A DNA stretch of 64,000 bases from Desulfosporosinus sp. FKB. Lineage in GTDB: Bacteria; Bacillota; Desulfitobacteriia; Desulfitobacteriales; Desulfitobacteriaceae. Each line of letters starts with the position of its first letter. Position 1 is the first letter of the stretch. The DNA lies in NCBI RefSeq assembly GCF_002196705.1, contig NZ_NADJ01000040.1, positions 186,001 through 250,000 of the forward strand, given 5' to 3'. Both the position numbers and the translations under genes were made by a program. This document shows, in pieces, positions 18,606 to 28,180 of the stretch. A model generated the notes under the pieces. That model had not been told where the DNA came from. It searched no databases and saw nothing but the letters and a program-made list of their open reading frames with translations.

Positions 18606-19242
18606 TATTTCTCACCACTTTACAAGGATTACCGAATGCAACAACCTTACTTGGCACATCGTGGATAACAACGCTTCCAGCTCCTATGATACTGTCATTT
18701 CTGATATTCACGCTTTGAATAACCGTAGCATTAGCACCGACATGTGTACGAGCACCTATTTTAACGTCTCCGCATATAACAGCACCCGGTCCAATATGGG
18801 TGAATTCTTCAATACAACAACCATGTTCTACAATAGCCCCCGTATTAATTATCGCCATATCTCCAATAGTGCTCTTTGTATTAACTACAGTGTTCTTTCC
18901 TATAAAGACACCCGAACCAATTGATACATCGCTTCCGATATTTGAAGAGATATCGATTATTGCAGGTAAAGTAAATCCTATATCCTTAAGTAGGCGAAAT
19001 AGTTTTTCTCTTAAAAAGGTATTTCCTATACTTCCAACTGTTACAAAAGCGTGTTGAATACCACTATCAAATAGTGACTTCAGTATGTTATCATTACCTA
19101 ACATCTTATAACCTAAAACCTTCTCACAGCCAACATAACGCAAATCAGTAACCCCAACGATTTCATAAATTCCATTCGAGTTGATGCTATCTATGACACT
19201 GAGTGCATGTCCACCTGCACCTACAAGAACAATTTTACTCAC
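18598..19242 (-). CDS. legH: NeuD/PglD-family sugar N-acetyltransferase (LegH-type)
   Basis: A 214-residue acetyltransferase with an N-terminal Rossmann-like half (KIVLVGAGGHALSVIDSI) and a left-handed beta-helix of hexapeptide repeats (IGSGVFIGKNTVVNTKSTIG, IGPGAVICGDVKIGARTHVG, AIINTGAIVEHGC). The conserved His in the EHGC turn is the usual catalytic base in PglD-like enzymes. It probably acetylates the 4-amino sugar made by LegC. Four bases separate it from the nucleotidyltransferase gene upstream. Confidence 0.87.
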   Translation of the reverse strand: MSKIVLVGAGGHALSVIDSINSNGIYEIVGVTDLRYVGCEKVLGYKMLGNDNILKSLFDSGIQHAFVTVGSIGNTFLREKLFRLLKDIGFTLPAIIDISSNIGSDVSIGSGVFIGKNTVVNTKSTIGDMAIINTGAIVEHGCCIEEFTHIGPGAVICGDVKIGARTHVGANATVIQSVNIRNDSIIGAGSVVIHDVPSKVVAFGNPCKVVRNNG

Positions 19243-19246
19243 GCTT

Positions 19247-20302
19247 TTACACCTCTAATTCTTTCCTCATCTCCTCCAACGTTTCAAACTGTCCCATATC
19301 GAGCCAGCATTTCTCACTAACTGGGAAAACCCCAATTTTTCGGCCAAGACCTTTTTGCTGCTCAATTATGTCAGGAAACCCAATATCTTTATCGTTTTCA
19401 AGCTTATCTACAACTTCGGGTTCTACAACATAAAAACCGGTATTGGTTAAAAACGAATATTCCGGTTTTTCTAACATTGTATCGATTTCACCGTTGGTGT
19501 TGAGATTTATTATTCCATATGGAATAGAGAAATGTTTATATGCTGCTACGATTGTAATTATGTTTCCATTTTGCTTATGATAATCATATATTTCCTTATA
19601 ATTGGCTCTGATTATGACATCACAATTTGTCAAGAAAAAGGATGTTTTCATCTTTCCTTTAAGTAGACTAAGTCCGCCTCCTGTGCCTAAGGGTCTATCT
19701 TCATCATGAAATTCTAATTTATATACTTTCTCAATTTCACTAAAATAAGCCTTAATCATATTTTTTTTATGATTAACAATCAGATGGAACTCGTTGCATT
19801 CAAACTCCATAAAACGATTAATTATATGTTCAGTTATAGGTAATTCGCCAATAGGAATGAGTGGCTTTGGTAATATTTTTGTATACGGGTATAGTCTTGT
19901 CCCCAATCCGCCTGCCATTATTACAACGGGTGCACCGACAGAATGATTGCGCCCAATTTCATAATCGTTTAGAAAAACAATGGACTGTATTTCTAGCCTT
20001 TCATTCACAACTGGAAGCGATAAAATTGACCATTTCTTCATATATTCTCGATAATTATCTTTATCTTTTTCATGTATATACCGCGGATTATAGTTGGCGA
20101 TGTCTTTAACTTTGTCCTCTAATTTCCCTCCGCGTAGTAAATGCCTTCTAACGTCACCATCAGTAATTATTGCTTTTAATATATTGTTTTTTACAACCAG
20201 CAATATTTGCCTAGCTGTTACATCGATTTGTTTCATTGCTTCCCGAACACTTCGTTCTTCATGAATAAGCAGTGTTTCTATATCCAAAATTCCCACCCCC
20301 AT
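19247..20302 (-). CDS. ptmE: Sugar-1-phosphate nucleotidyltransferase with N-terminal CBS pair (PtmE-like)
   Basis: The 351-residue protein has two CBS motifs (about residues 5-115) followed by a nucleotidyltransferase domain with APVVIMAGGLGTRLYPYTK at about 122, the KPLIP motif, LTNCDVI and WLDMGQFETLEE. The CBS + NTP_transferase layout is that of PtmE, the glucosamine-1-phosphate guanylyltransferase opening the GDP-linked legionaminic route in Campylobacter. Presence here suggests a GDP-linked route, an inference from architecture. A 114-base spacer separates it from legC. Confidence 0.8.
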   Translation of the reverse strand: MGVGILDIETLLIHEERSVREAMKQIDVTARQILLVVKNNILKAIITDGDVRRHLLRGGKLEDKVKDIANYNPRYIHEKDKDNYREYMKKWSILSLPVVNERLEIQSIVFLNDYEIGRNHSVGAPVVIMAGGLGTRLYPYTKILPKPLIPIGELPITEHIINRFMEFECNEFHLIVNHKKNMIKAYFSEIEKVYKLEFHDEDRPLGTGGGLSLLKGKMKTSFFLTNCDVIIRANYKEIYDYHKQNGNIITIVAAYKHFSIPYGIINLNTNGEIDTMLEKPEYSFLTNTGFYVVEPEVVDKLENDKDIGFPDIIEQQKGLGRKIGVFPVSEKCWLDMGQFETLEEMRKELEV

Positions 20303-20416
20303 CTAAAAAATTGTGCTGCTTTTTTATCACTCATCCAAACCTTCAAAGTAGACAATTTACTACCGGTGTCTACAAGTTTGGAAATCCATATTTTCAGGGT
20401 GGTAACGAGACCAAGT

Positions 20417-21586
20417 TTAACCTATCGCCACTCCACTTGGAATATTGATAAGGCGGTGTTCTATACTCTCTGCAACAGTTAAATCCATTTTGGGACACTC
20501 GCCAAACATTGGCAATTTACTCATAAGCGTCCATACCGGTCTCGTCATTATGCCCAAGTCATTGGTTTCGGACAAAATTGGGTCGCGTAACTCAGCGCTC
20601 TCCTCGTCTAACAGCAACGCATTCAACCAATAGTTACTTTGGGCAAAGCTTGGTTCCCCAAAAAATTTTACATGGTCCATGCCTTGAAAGACCGCCCGAT
20701 AATTTTCAGCTAACGCTCGCTTTATTTTAAGAAAGCTGGGCAATTGTTCTAATTGAGCACATCCTAATGCAGCATTAATATTGGGCATCCGATAATTATA
20801 GCCTATCTGATCATGATTAAATGCCCATTTGTGCGGTACTTTGGCAGTCGTTGTTAAGTGTTTGGCTAATTTTCCCAGACTTTCATCGTTAGTTAAAATG
20901 GCCCCGCCGCCACCTGTAGTAATAACTTTATTACCATTAAAGCTTAATGCTGCCAGTTTACCAAAATTACCTGTATGGCGACCCTTATAATATGATCCTA
21001 GTGATTCAGCAGCGTCCTCAATTAGAGCTAACTTATACTCTTGACATAGCTCGACCAGTGGATCAAGGTCAACAGGATGGCCAAAGGTATGCATAGGCAC
21101 TACAGCCTTGATCTTCCTGCCTGTCTGTCTGTTATAACACCCATCCTGACGTATTTCAGCAATGTCTTCCAAATAACCTCTTAGTTTGTAAGGATCTAAC
21201 CCTAAAGTATTAAAGTCACTATCCGCCATGTGGGGAATAGCTCCGCAATAGCATACGGCATTCGCGGTGGCAATAAAGGTTAACGCAGGGATGATCACTT
21301 CGTCACCATTTTCTACACCTGCTAATTTGAGACATATATGTAAAGCTGCAGTACCGTTGGCTACAGCAACCACATACTTTACGCCTGTAAATTCGGCTAA
21401 TTGGGATTCAAACCTATCGACAAATTTACCGACTGACGATACCCAACCAGTATCTAAGCACTCCTTAACATAATCCCATTCATTACCCTCAAACGTTGGT
21501 TCGTGAAGGGCGACCGAACCCCTTTCGGGTAATATTACTTGCCGGAGCGCCTTGACAATGTTTAGTACTCTAGTATCTTCAATCAT
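20417..21586 (-). CDS. legC: PLP-dependent sugar 4-aminotransferase (LegC type)
   Basis: It adds the 4-amino group to the keto sugar made by LegB. The 389-residue DegT/DnrJ/EryC1-family protein has GTAALHICLKLAGV, the PLP-contacting DAAESLGSYYKGR, and the Schiff-base lysine K220 in SFNGNKVITTGGGGA, followed by GYNYRMPNINAALG. The start overlaps the legB stop by 4 bases. LegC rather than PseC is suggested by the long N-terminal extension before LHEPTFEGNEWDYV and by the neighbours. Confidence 0.88.
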   Translation of the reverse strand: MIEDTRVLNIVKALRQVILPERGSVALHEPTFEGNEWDYVKECLDTGWVSSVGKFVDRFESQLAEFTGVKYVVAVANGTAALHICLKLAGVENGDEVIIPALTFIATANAVCYCGAIPHMADSDFNTLGLDPYKLRGYLEDIAEIRQDGCYNRQTGRKIKAVVPMHTFGHPVDLDPLVELCQEYKLALIEDAAESLGSYYKGRHTGNFGKLAALSFNGNKVITTGGGGAILTNDESLGKLAKHLTTTAKVPHKWAFNHDQIGYNYRMPNINAALGCAQLEQLPSFLKIKRALAENYRAVFQGMDHVKFFGEPSFAQSNYWLNALLLDEESAELRDPILSETNDLGIMTRPVWTLMSKLPMFGECPKMDLTVAESIEHRLINIPSGVAIG

Positions 21587-22593
21587 ATGTTATACCTATT
21601 GGCCTTATAGCCTTGTAAATTTTCCGAATTAGTAAACCATTTGATGGTCTCGGATAAACCCTTTTTAAACCCTTCACGTCCTCCATAGACAGGTTGCCAT
21701 CCTAAGATCTCCTTGGCTTTTGTATTATCAGCCCAAAGCCTTTCGACCTCACTCTTTTCTGGACGAAGTCGGACCTCTTCAGTTTCAATATCGATTTTAG
21801 CCCCCATGATTTCTGCGATAAACTCTACAGTCTTTCCAATCGATATTTCGAAATTACTTCCAATATTTATCACTTTACCTATCGATTGTTCAACCTCTGC
21901 TATCGACATGAAAGCACGCACAGTATCTTTAATATAATTAAAATCGCGAGTTGGATGTAAAGAACCTAATTTGATCTGCCTATGCCCATTGGCGATTTGA
22001 GTAATAATAGTAGGAATAACAGCTCTTGCTGATTGACGTGGCCCATAGGTGTTAAACGGCCTAATAATTGCTACCGGTGTATTAAAAGATGTATAAAAAG
22101 ACATGGCAATCTGATCTGCTCCAATTTTAGAGGCCGAATACGGCGATTGGCCTTGTAATGGGTGTTCCTCGGTTATAGGTACGAACTTAGCGGTGCCATA
22201 TACCTCACTTGTCGAGGTATGTACCACTTTCCCTACTCCCAACTCCCTAGCCGCTTGCACAACATTCAGAGTTCCTTTAATATTGGTATCAACATATGTA
22301 TCCGGGGAATGATAAGAATATGGAATAGCTATTAAGGCCGCCAAATGTAATACAATATCGCACCCCTTCATGGCTTCCCTAACTCCATGTGGATCACGTA
22401 TATCCCCTGTGAAAATATCTAAACTCTTACGAATGTCGGCAGGAGATTGATCCAACCATCCCCACGAATTAAATGAATTGTATAAAACAAAAGCGCGGAC
22501 ATCATACCCTGACTTCACGAGTTCCTCAGTTAAATGTGAGCCAATAAAACCATCTGCGCCTGTAACAAGTATTTTACTATTTTTAAGTCCCAT
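21583..22593 (-). CDS. legB: NAD-dependent nucleotide-sugar 4,6-dehydratase (LegB type)
   Basis: First committed step of legionaminic acid synthesis: it forms a 4-keto-6-deoxy nucleotide sugar. The 336-residue extended SDR has the NAD motif TGADGFIG (11-18), HTSTSEVYG, and the catalytic pair Y152/K156 (YSASK), plus RPFNTYGPRQS. The ATG at 22593 has AAGGGGG upstream. A promoter-like sequence lies in the 148-base gap before it, so legB-to-legF may be its own transcription unit. Confidence 0.88.
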   Translation of the reverse strand: MGLKNSKILVTGADGFIGSHLTEELVKSGYDVRAFVLYNSFNSWGWLDQSPADIRKSLDIFTGDIRDPHGVREAMKGCDIVLHLAALIAIPYSYHSPDTYVDTNIKGTLNVVQAARELGVGKVVHTSTSEVYGTAKFVPITEEHPLQGQSPYSASKIGADQIAMSFYTSFNTPVAIIRPFNTYGPRQSARAVIPTIITQIANGHRQIKLGSLHPTRDFNYIKDTVRAFMSIAEVEQSIGKVINIGSNFEISIGKTVEFIAEIMGAKIDIETEEVRLRPEKSEVERLWADNTKAKEILGWQPVYGGREGFKKGLSETIKWFTNSENLQGYKANRYNI

Positions 22594-22677
22594 TTATTGA
22601 CCCCCTTCGCAATAGAATAATGACTTAAGTTCTGTCCTAGCTTACGGAATAGACAATGAGCCGTTACAGGGTCATAT

Positions 22678-22706
22678 ATAATTATTTTGATATTTAATGT
22701 ATGCAA
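22678..22706 (-). promoter_or_regulatory. Possible sigma-A-like promoter for the legionaminic acid operon
   Basis: On the minus strand TTGCAT (22706-22701) and AATTAT (22683-22678) are spaced by 17 bases, about 85 bases before legB and after the end of the second maf gene. Match to -35/-10 is moderate in AT-rich DNA, so this is tentative. Confidence 0.35.
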
Positions 22707-22741
22707 AATTCGAAGGCGCCCATTTAATAAACGTCTTTATC

Positions 22742-24613
22742 TCAGATTAATGATTCCGACTCTAGATTCAGTTTTTCAACTGCATCCTCGAGAATCCTTC
22801 TAAGTTTTCCCAAGAACAAACACATATCTAGAAACATATCATGCAATATTTTGGCTCTATTTATTATTATCTTTTCCGGGTTTTTTTCATTCCCATCTGT
22901 GTTTAAATTAATATAATCTCCCATCATTCTAATATACTCAGGTCTGAAAAGAGAAAATATCCAGTTATCTGCCATAATATTGTGAGCTATTTCGTACATT
23001 TTGTCTAAATATCGTTTTTTGAACTCTAAAGGAATATTAAAGTCGTGGACATAATTATACAAATCCGATGCTCTAGTATAAACCAGTTCGGCTATGTCCA
23101 GCTTCTTAATGCGTGCCATAAATGATTTCCGAATCTCTTCAATTCCATCTTCGTAAACTATATCCCGATCTACAGTAGCAAGCCAATCCACAAAAGAATC
23201 TTTCTTAGGTGATTGAACTCCTACGTATTTCTCCAAGGCTTCCTGCAACGTCAATTGGATAGTCCCTTTAATTTTAACCCCGCCCTCAGTGGCATTGATG
23301 ACTAAAGACGGAAAACGCTCTAAATTTATTTCATACCAATCTCTGAACATTTTCCAAGTTATATTTGAAGGGACTTTTTCTCCATAATAGCCCTCTAAAT
23401 AGATTATCTTAGCTTCAGTCTCTAGATTTACTTTAACTTTGTCGTAGACACTTCCTGAACTATGAGTTCGCCCTTCTGGGCTAAACGCTAAATCCTGACC
23501 TATCAGAATAATAGCCGGGGCGCCAATTTGGTTTGCAAAATTATAGGCAAAATGAGTTACGGACAACCCCATTGACAAGGTGCAGTTACCCATATCCTGA
23601 GCTAATTCGTATTCAAAATATTCTCCTCCTCCAAAGCAAAACAAATGATGCTTAAACAAACTTGCACTACGCGAATCGACAACGGGATTAGCGACAAAGA
23701 CAATAGATTCGGGAATGGGTTCATCTCGCTTATAATGTTGCTCCGGAATAATCGGAGCTCTATCTATACTAAAAGTAGCATCCGGTATAATCCCATAATC
23801 CAATAATTTATTAAAAACGGTATTAACACAGAAAATCGTCACCCGATCTTGCCATTCCTTAAGTACCGCAATATTCTTAGTCAGCGACGGCCCTGCCAAA
23901 ACAATCACCACAGGTTTATGCCACGTATTAGTAATCTGATAAACAGACGGTGTCTTAGCCAGATAAGGAATATGCTTTACGAAGTTAGTTAAGCCTTGAA
24001 CAGACCAGCCTATATCTATCCCATAACCATGGCGATGATACTGAAGCACACCAAGTACTGAACTTCGCATTTCTTGTATAACGGAATATTCGGTGCGATA
24101 TTTCTGAGCGAAATACAGGAAACCAATTCTTTGAAGTTTAAGCATGACTTCTCCCATAACAAAAAGGCCATCTAAAATCACCCGGATTTCTGACATTTTT
24201 CCAAAAGCCAAGACAACCCGACCGGTTGCTAATATTTCTTCAAAATCAATCACATGCATGGCCGCCCTCACGACATCCCAATCGGACTCTAAAACAAAAA
24301 TCAGACTTGAGGGCGGTGTTCGCTCTAACAGCTCAATTAAATGATATCCCAAACCTAGGCCAAAAAGAAAAATGGTCGAATAGGAGGCAACATCTTCTCC
24401 AACGATCAACCGAGAAGCCTCATCCAAAGGGTCATAAGCACTATGCAGGAGAAATTCTTGCCCCTCAATCTGTTTTGTCGCGGTATAGTATCCTGTCTTT
24501 CCTGTAAAAAGACTGACCGAGGAAGATTCCAGCGGTTGGTTTAAGACCTGTTCTTCGAATCCTTGGGTCATAAGAAAAGCTAAATTCTTTTCAAAAAAAG
24601 TCAAATTAATCAT
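22742..24613 (-). CDS. Maf-type motility-associated glycosyltransferase (DUF115), long form
   Basis: The second Maf in the window, 623 residues. It has the same signature order as the short one: LHSAYDPLDEASRLI, IFLFGLGLGYHLIELL, KPVVIVLAGPSL and APAIILIGQDLAF near residue 400, then about 200 extra residues, largely helical, ending DMCLFLGKLRRILEDAVEKL. It likely transfers a nonulosonic acid to flagellin. It lies just downstream of fliS and its paired small protein, and upstream of the leg genes. The two copies differ greatly in sequence and may act on different sites or sugars. Confidence 0.88.
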   Translation of the reverse strand: MINLTFFEKNLAFLMTQGFEEQVLNQPLESSSVSLFTGKTGYYTATKQIEGQEFLLHSAYDPLDEASRLIVGEDVASYSTIFLFGLGLGYHLIELLERTPPSSLIFVLESDWDVVRAAMHVIDFEEILATGRVVLAFGKMSEIRVILDGLFVMGEVMLKLQRIGFLYFAQKYRTEYSVIQEMRSSVLGVLQYHRHGYGIDIGWSVQGLTNFVKHIPYLAKTPSVYQITNTWHKPVVIVLAGPSLTKNIAVLKEWQDRVTIFCVNTVFNKLLDYGIIPDATFSIDRAPIIPEQHYKRDEPIPESIVFVANPVVDSRSASLFKHHLFCFGGGEYFEYELAQDMGNCTLSMGLSVTHFAYNFANQIGAPAIILIGQDLAFSPEGRTHSSGSVYDKVKVNLETEAKIIYLEGYYGEKVPSNITWKMFRDWYEINLERFPSLVINATEGGVKIKGTIQLTLQEALEKYVGVQSPKKDSFVDWLATVDRDIVYEDGIEEIRKSFMARIKKLDIAELVYTRASDLYNYVHDFNIPLEFKKRYLDKMYEIAHNIMADNWIFSLFRPEYIRMMGDYINLNTDGNEKNPEKIIINRAKILHDMFLDMCLFLGKLRRILEDAVEKLNLESESLI

Positions 24614-24619
24614 CCCCGT

Positions 24620-24895
24620 TCAGTCTTTAAACAAAGGTTTTATTTCAAAGATAAGTACATCCATGAGCCGAACATAATCTTTAGTTTCCAGAAACTTCAA
24701 CGCCTGTAATAGTAATTGCTGAAACGTCTCTTGTACAAGAGCAGGCATCTCCTCTACTAGACTTCCCATTTTTTGCAAAACAGGATCAAGCTCTTTGAGA
24801 GCCTGACTATCCTCATTGCGGATAAATAAGTTATGAACATAATCTAGGGTAAGAATCAATTCTTCTTTAAGATCTGAATGGTTAGTAGTCTGCAT
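24620..24895 (-). CDS. Small helical protein paired with Maf, next to fliS
   Basis: A 91-residue soluble helical protein of unrecognised family. The C-terminal half (LQALKFLETKDYVRLMDVLIFEIKPL) resembles that of the 118-residue protein at 15294-15650. It overlaps the fliS end by 14 bases and stops 6 bases before the long maf. It sits in the slot where a FliT-like chaperone would be expected after fliS, so a chaperone-like role for flagellin glycosylation is plausible but not shown. Confidence 0.7.
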   Translation of the reverse strand: MQTTNHSDLKEELILTLDYVHNLFIRNEDSQALKELDPVLQKMGSLVEEMPALVQETFQQLLLQALKFLETKDYVRLMDVLIFEIKPLFKD

Positions 24896-25316
24896 TTTCT
24901 CTTTCCCCAGTCTGCGTATGGATATGTTCTCGATTAACTATCTTGATGGCCTCAACCCAAGTCTCCCGGAAAGTTCGCAGAAAATCCTCGACTGGCTGAA
25001 GACGATCTATGCTCTTTTCGACATTAGCCATGAGCACTTCCTTTTGATAGAATTCATAGAGTTTCCTCAAATTATACGCAACTTCTCCTTGGTTCATATC
25101 CAGCGTCATGTTTAGTTCCATAAATATGTCTTGAAGTTTTCCAAGCCACTTATTCGCTGCTTCAAAATCATCTTGTTCCATCGAAGCGCGTGCTTGATTA
25201 AGGAAGCGAATCGCTCCATCATATAACATTAATAATAATTTTTCCGGTGAGGCTGTGGCTACTGAAGTTTGTCTATATGCGCTATAGGGATTGTTTTTGG
25301 TTGTTGTATTAGGCAC
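24882..25316 (-). CDS. fliS: FliS, flagellin export chaperone
   Basis: FliS binds the C-terminus of flagellin and prevents early polymerisation. The 144-residue helical protein begins NPYSAYRQTSVATASPEKLL and has LLMLYDGAIRFLNQAR, both hallmarks of the family. It follows fliD by 47 bases and overlaps the next small gene. The extended charged tail (HTQTGERENADY) is somewhat longer than usual. Confidence 0.95.
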   Translation of the reverse strand: MPNTTTKNNPYSAYRQTSVATASPEKLLLMLYDGAIRFLNQARASMEQDDFEAANKWLGKLQDIFMELNMTLDMNQGEVAYNLRKLYEFYQKEVLMANVEKSIDRLQPVEDFLRTFRETWVEAIKIVNREHIHTQTGERENADY

Positions 25317-25363
25317 GATAGAGCGATTCCTCCCTTGATAGTTTCAAATGAGTAGTTCAAGCT

Positions 25364-26860
25364 TTAGGTCTTCGAACTTGATGAACTTGACGAACTTGAC
25401 GAACCGGACATCGCATTGACCTGGCTTGTTAACCAAGTCCCTTGCGCATTTAGACCAGACAAGACAGTCTCCAAGTTAGCAAACTTTGCATTCAACATGG
25501 TTTCATATTCTGTAGCCTGCTCTTCAAAATTGCTAATTTGATCCTCTACATCTTTAATTTGTCTGGTATAACTATCATCTATTTGAGATAAAGTTCCGCC
25601 ATACATAATGACCGGATTGAGATAAGCATGAAGGGTATTCCCCATTCCCTGATATACATTGTTAACCGTGTCGTTTTGCGGAGTAACCCCATTATAAGAA
25701 GCGCTAAACAGATTGGCGACACTTTGTGGATTATTCGCAAAAGCCTCCGTGAATTTCGTCGTATCAAAGGTCAGAGAAGCATCTTCCCCAAAATTGTCAG
25801 CCGATGTTGAAATACCCACATCACTTAAAATGCTATAGGGCGACGTAGGATTATCAAAAGTTCCTCCCATCATCCCCCTTAGTCGGGATTGGATACCCTG
25901 AAGCTGGGCATCCCCAAATAAATCCCCCGACGTTTTCGTTGTGGTATCATAACTAAGTTCTGAAGCAATGAAACTTTGAACCGAATTATATTGATCCACA
26001 AAGGCCTGAACCGCTTTCTGAGCTACAGAAGGATCCGCCGCCACCGTAACAGTAGAGGTCGAATTATTACCAGCAACTAAGTTTAAGGTTACACCTTGTA
26101 TTGCGGTTGTGACAGTATTCGATGCGCTTGTAATACTGACGCCATTAACCGAAAAGCTAGCATCCAAGGCTTGTTGGGATATCCCTCCACTTCCTGCAGT
26201 CCCATCAAAAGCGCCCGGGTTTGCACCTATTCCCAAGGCCGTTAGTGTCCCATTCGGATCGGCAAATGTAATAGCGTTAGCTTGGCCAGTCTTATTGCTA
26301 GTGATCGAAAGGCGGTAATTACTACTATCCACTTGAATAAGGGATGCTGTAACTCCTGCTTGAGCACGATTAATTGAATTAGCAATATCAGATAACGTAG
26401 GTGATGATCCCGAAGAACTTTTCACAGTAACGTTTGTTCCATTAATATTGAAATCCCAGTTCGAAGTACTGTTTCCTGAGTTGTAACTGTAAGTGGGCAT
26501 ACTGGCAGGGAACGTTGTATCACTGGTTTCCTTACTAACGACGACTTCAGCAGTGGCAGTATTCCCCACAATGATCGAATAATTACCCGCCAAAGCCCCG
26601 CTCCCTCCGGTTGCCGTTACACTGTTTGTATTACTGGAAGCAGCGGTGGTAGCCGTCCAAGTATCTGAAGATTGCAGGGCCGTGATCGTTGCATCTAAAG
26701 CGGATAAACGAGTGTTCACATCCTGCCAGGCAGATTGCTGAGTTTGCAGAGTACTTTCTTGGGTCTGCATTTGAGTTTCCGGAAGCTTATAAGCATTAAC
26801 CATTGAAGTGACAATACCAGAAAAGTCATATCCCGACAATCCTGTTAAAGCGCTTGACAT
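25364..26860 (-). CDS. fliD: FliD, flagellar filament cap (hook-associated protein 2)
   Basis: FliD caps the filament and folds incoming flagellin. The 498-residue protein starts SSALTGLSGYDFSGIVTSM with the N-terminal FliD domain, a Ser/Thr/Gly-rich beta middle (D2/D3) and a helical C-terminal domain (RQIKDVEDQISNFEEQATEYETML). It ends in a run of serines (SGSSSSSSSSSSKT), a low-complexity tail unusual in position but harmless to the reading frame. Follows flaG by 14 bases. Confidence 0.95.
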   Translation of the reverse strand: MSSALTGLSGYDFSGIVTSMVNAYKLPETQMQTQESTLQTQQSAWQDVNTRLSALDATITALQSSDTWTATTAASSNTNSVTATGGSGALAGNYSIIVGNTATAEVVVSKETSDTTFPASMPTYSYNSGNSTSNWDFNINGTNVTVKSSSGSSPTLSDIANSINRAQAGVTASLIQVDSSNYRLSITSNKTGQANAITFADPNGTLTALGIGANPGAFDGTAGSGGISQQALDASFSVNGVSITSASNTVTTAIQGVTLNLVAGNNSTSTVTVAADPSVAQKAVQAFVDQYNSVQSFIASELSYDTTTKTSGDLFGDAQLQGIQSRLRGMMGGTFDNPTSPYSILSDVGISTSADNFGEDASLTFDTTKFTEAFANNPQSVANLFSASYNGVTPQNDTVNNVYQGMGNTLHAYLNPVIMYGGTLSQIDDSYTRQIKDVEDQISNFEEQATEYETMLNAKFANLETVLSGLNAQGTWLTSQVNAMSGSSSSSSSSSSKT

Positions 26861-26874
26861 AAGTTTCCTCCTTC

Positions 26875-27243
26875 CTACGAATGTTTATCAAGGAGTAACC
26901 CGGACATATTGCTGAATGAATTTAACAAATCAAAGATACGCTTGGGGGGAATCTCATTAAGGACTTCACCAGTTTTGCTATCCACGATCTTTACCATCAC
27001 CCGATGGGTTTTATCATCGACGGCAAATTTCATGTTCTTTTCAATAATTCCCATCAATCGATTGAGCTTTTCCGTCGCCTTTTCAATTTCCTCTCGAGGA
27101 ATTTCTTCACGGGCCGACGGGGTCTCTTGTTTACGATCGACGATGGGAACTAATACTTCTTGATTCATTTCAGACTTCTGTCCAGGAAACGCGTCTATCG
27201 GTGGTACCGTTACTCCGATATTCGATTGAATTGGATTAACCAC
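26875..27243 (-). CDS. flaG: FlaG family protein
   Basis: FlaG-like proteins sit between flagellin and fliD and affect filament length. The conserved C-terminal block (MKFAVDDKTHRVMVKIVDSK, then GEVLNEIPPKRIFDLLNSF) is clear; the N-terminus is variable. I chose the GTG at 27243 because GGGAGG lies 7 bases upstream. The longer reading from 27258 would include the ribosome site. A terminator separates it from the flagellin gene, so it needs read-through or its own promoter. Confidence 0.9.
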   Translation of the reverse strand: MVNPIQSNIGVTVPPIDAFPGQKSEMNQEVLVPIVDRKQETPSAREEIPREEIEKATEKLNRLMGIIEKNMKFAVDDKTHRVMVKIVDSKTGEVLNEIPPKRIFDLLNSFSNMSGLLLDKHS

Positions 27244-27282
27244 GTTCGTTCCTCCCACTCAAGCACATGGGCTGAATTCTCA

Positions 27283-27327
27283 ATTAATAAAAGGAGAGCC
27301 GTCCGGCTGACCGCCGACCGGCTCTCT
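27283..27327 (-). terminator. Strong Rho-independent terminator after flagellin
   Basis: On the minus strand, arms of 13 bases (27325-27313 and 27307-27295) pair with one mismatch around a 5-base loop and are followed by CTCCTTTTATTAA. The GC-rich stem lies 26 bases after the flagellin stop and before flaG, as expected for a very abundant transcript. Confidence 0.88.
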
Positions 27328-27352
27328 AGTCTAAGATAAGTTTTAAAAAGCA

Positions 27353-28180
27353 TTAACCCAACAGTTTAAGAATCGCTTGAGGAGCTTGGTTTGCTTGAGC
27401 TAGCATGGCAACCCCTGCCTGACTCAGAACTTGATTTTGGGTGAATTTAGACATCTCAGAAGCCATATCCACATTAGTTATTTGAGCTTCAGCAGCTGTC
27501 ATATTTTGTGAGGCTGTGGTCAGGTTGGAAATCGTGTGGGTGAGCCGATTTTGTAAAGCACCCAACTTCGCTCGAGCTGAAGAGACCGAGTCAATTGCAT
27601 TACTAATTTTTCCGATCGCAGCAGTTGCAGCTGTTACTGTACCAACAGATAAAGTAGCAGTACCTACTGTAAGTGCAGAAGCACTCATAGCACTGATTGA
27701 GAGCGAAATAGTTTGGTTTGCCTCCGACCCAATTTGGAATTTTATACCCTTTGCGCCCGACAAACTTCCATCGAGTAAGTTTTTAGTATTGAATTGGGTT
27801 GCGGTCGCAATCCTACTAATTTCTTTTTGCAGAGCATTTACTTCAAGTTGGATTTGCTTGCGGTCAGCAGTTGTGTTCGTACCATTGGCAGACTGTACAG
27901 CAAGTTCTCTCATCCGTTGAAGAATCGATTGGGTTTGACCCATTGCACCTTCAGCCGTTTGGATAAGGGAAATGCCATCCTGTGCATTCCTATTTGCTTG
28001 ATCCAAGCCGTTGATTTGCGCTGTCATCTTTTGAGAGATTGCTAACCCGGCAGCATCATCTGCAGCTGTGTTAATCCGATAACCTGAGGATAACTTTGCC
28101 AAAGAACTTTGAATATTATTCTGAGTGCTGTTTAAATTGTTTTGAGCAATTAAACTGGATATGTTGGTATTAATAATCAT
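27353..28180 (-). CDS. fliC: Flagellin (short form)
   Basis: Main filament protein. From the ATG at 28180 (GGAGGGA 6 bases upstream) it is 275 residues: the N-terminal D0/D1 ([39 protein letters not shown]), a very short Ala/Thr/Val-rich centre and the C-terminal D1/D0 ([19 protein letters not shown], ending [11 protein letters not shown]). Ser/Thr in the middle are candidate glycosylation sites for the nearby Maf proteins. It is the only full flagellin in the window and has its own sigma-D-like promoter and terminator. Confidence 0.97.
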   Translation of the reverse strand: MIINTNISSLIAQNNLNSTQNNIQSSLAKLSSGYRINTAADDAAGLAISQKMTAQINGLDQANRNAQDGISLIQTAEGAMGQTQSILQRMRELAVQSANGTNTTADRKQIQLEVNALQKEISRIATATQFNTKNLLDGSLSGAKGIKFQIGSEANQTISLSISAMSASALTVGTATLSVGTVTAATAAIGKISNAIDSVSSARAKLGALQNRLTHTISNLTTASQNMTAAEAQITNVDMASEMSKFTQNQVLSQAGVAMLAQANQAPQAILKLLG

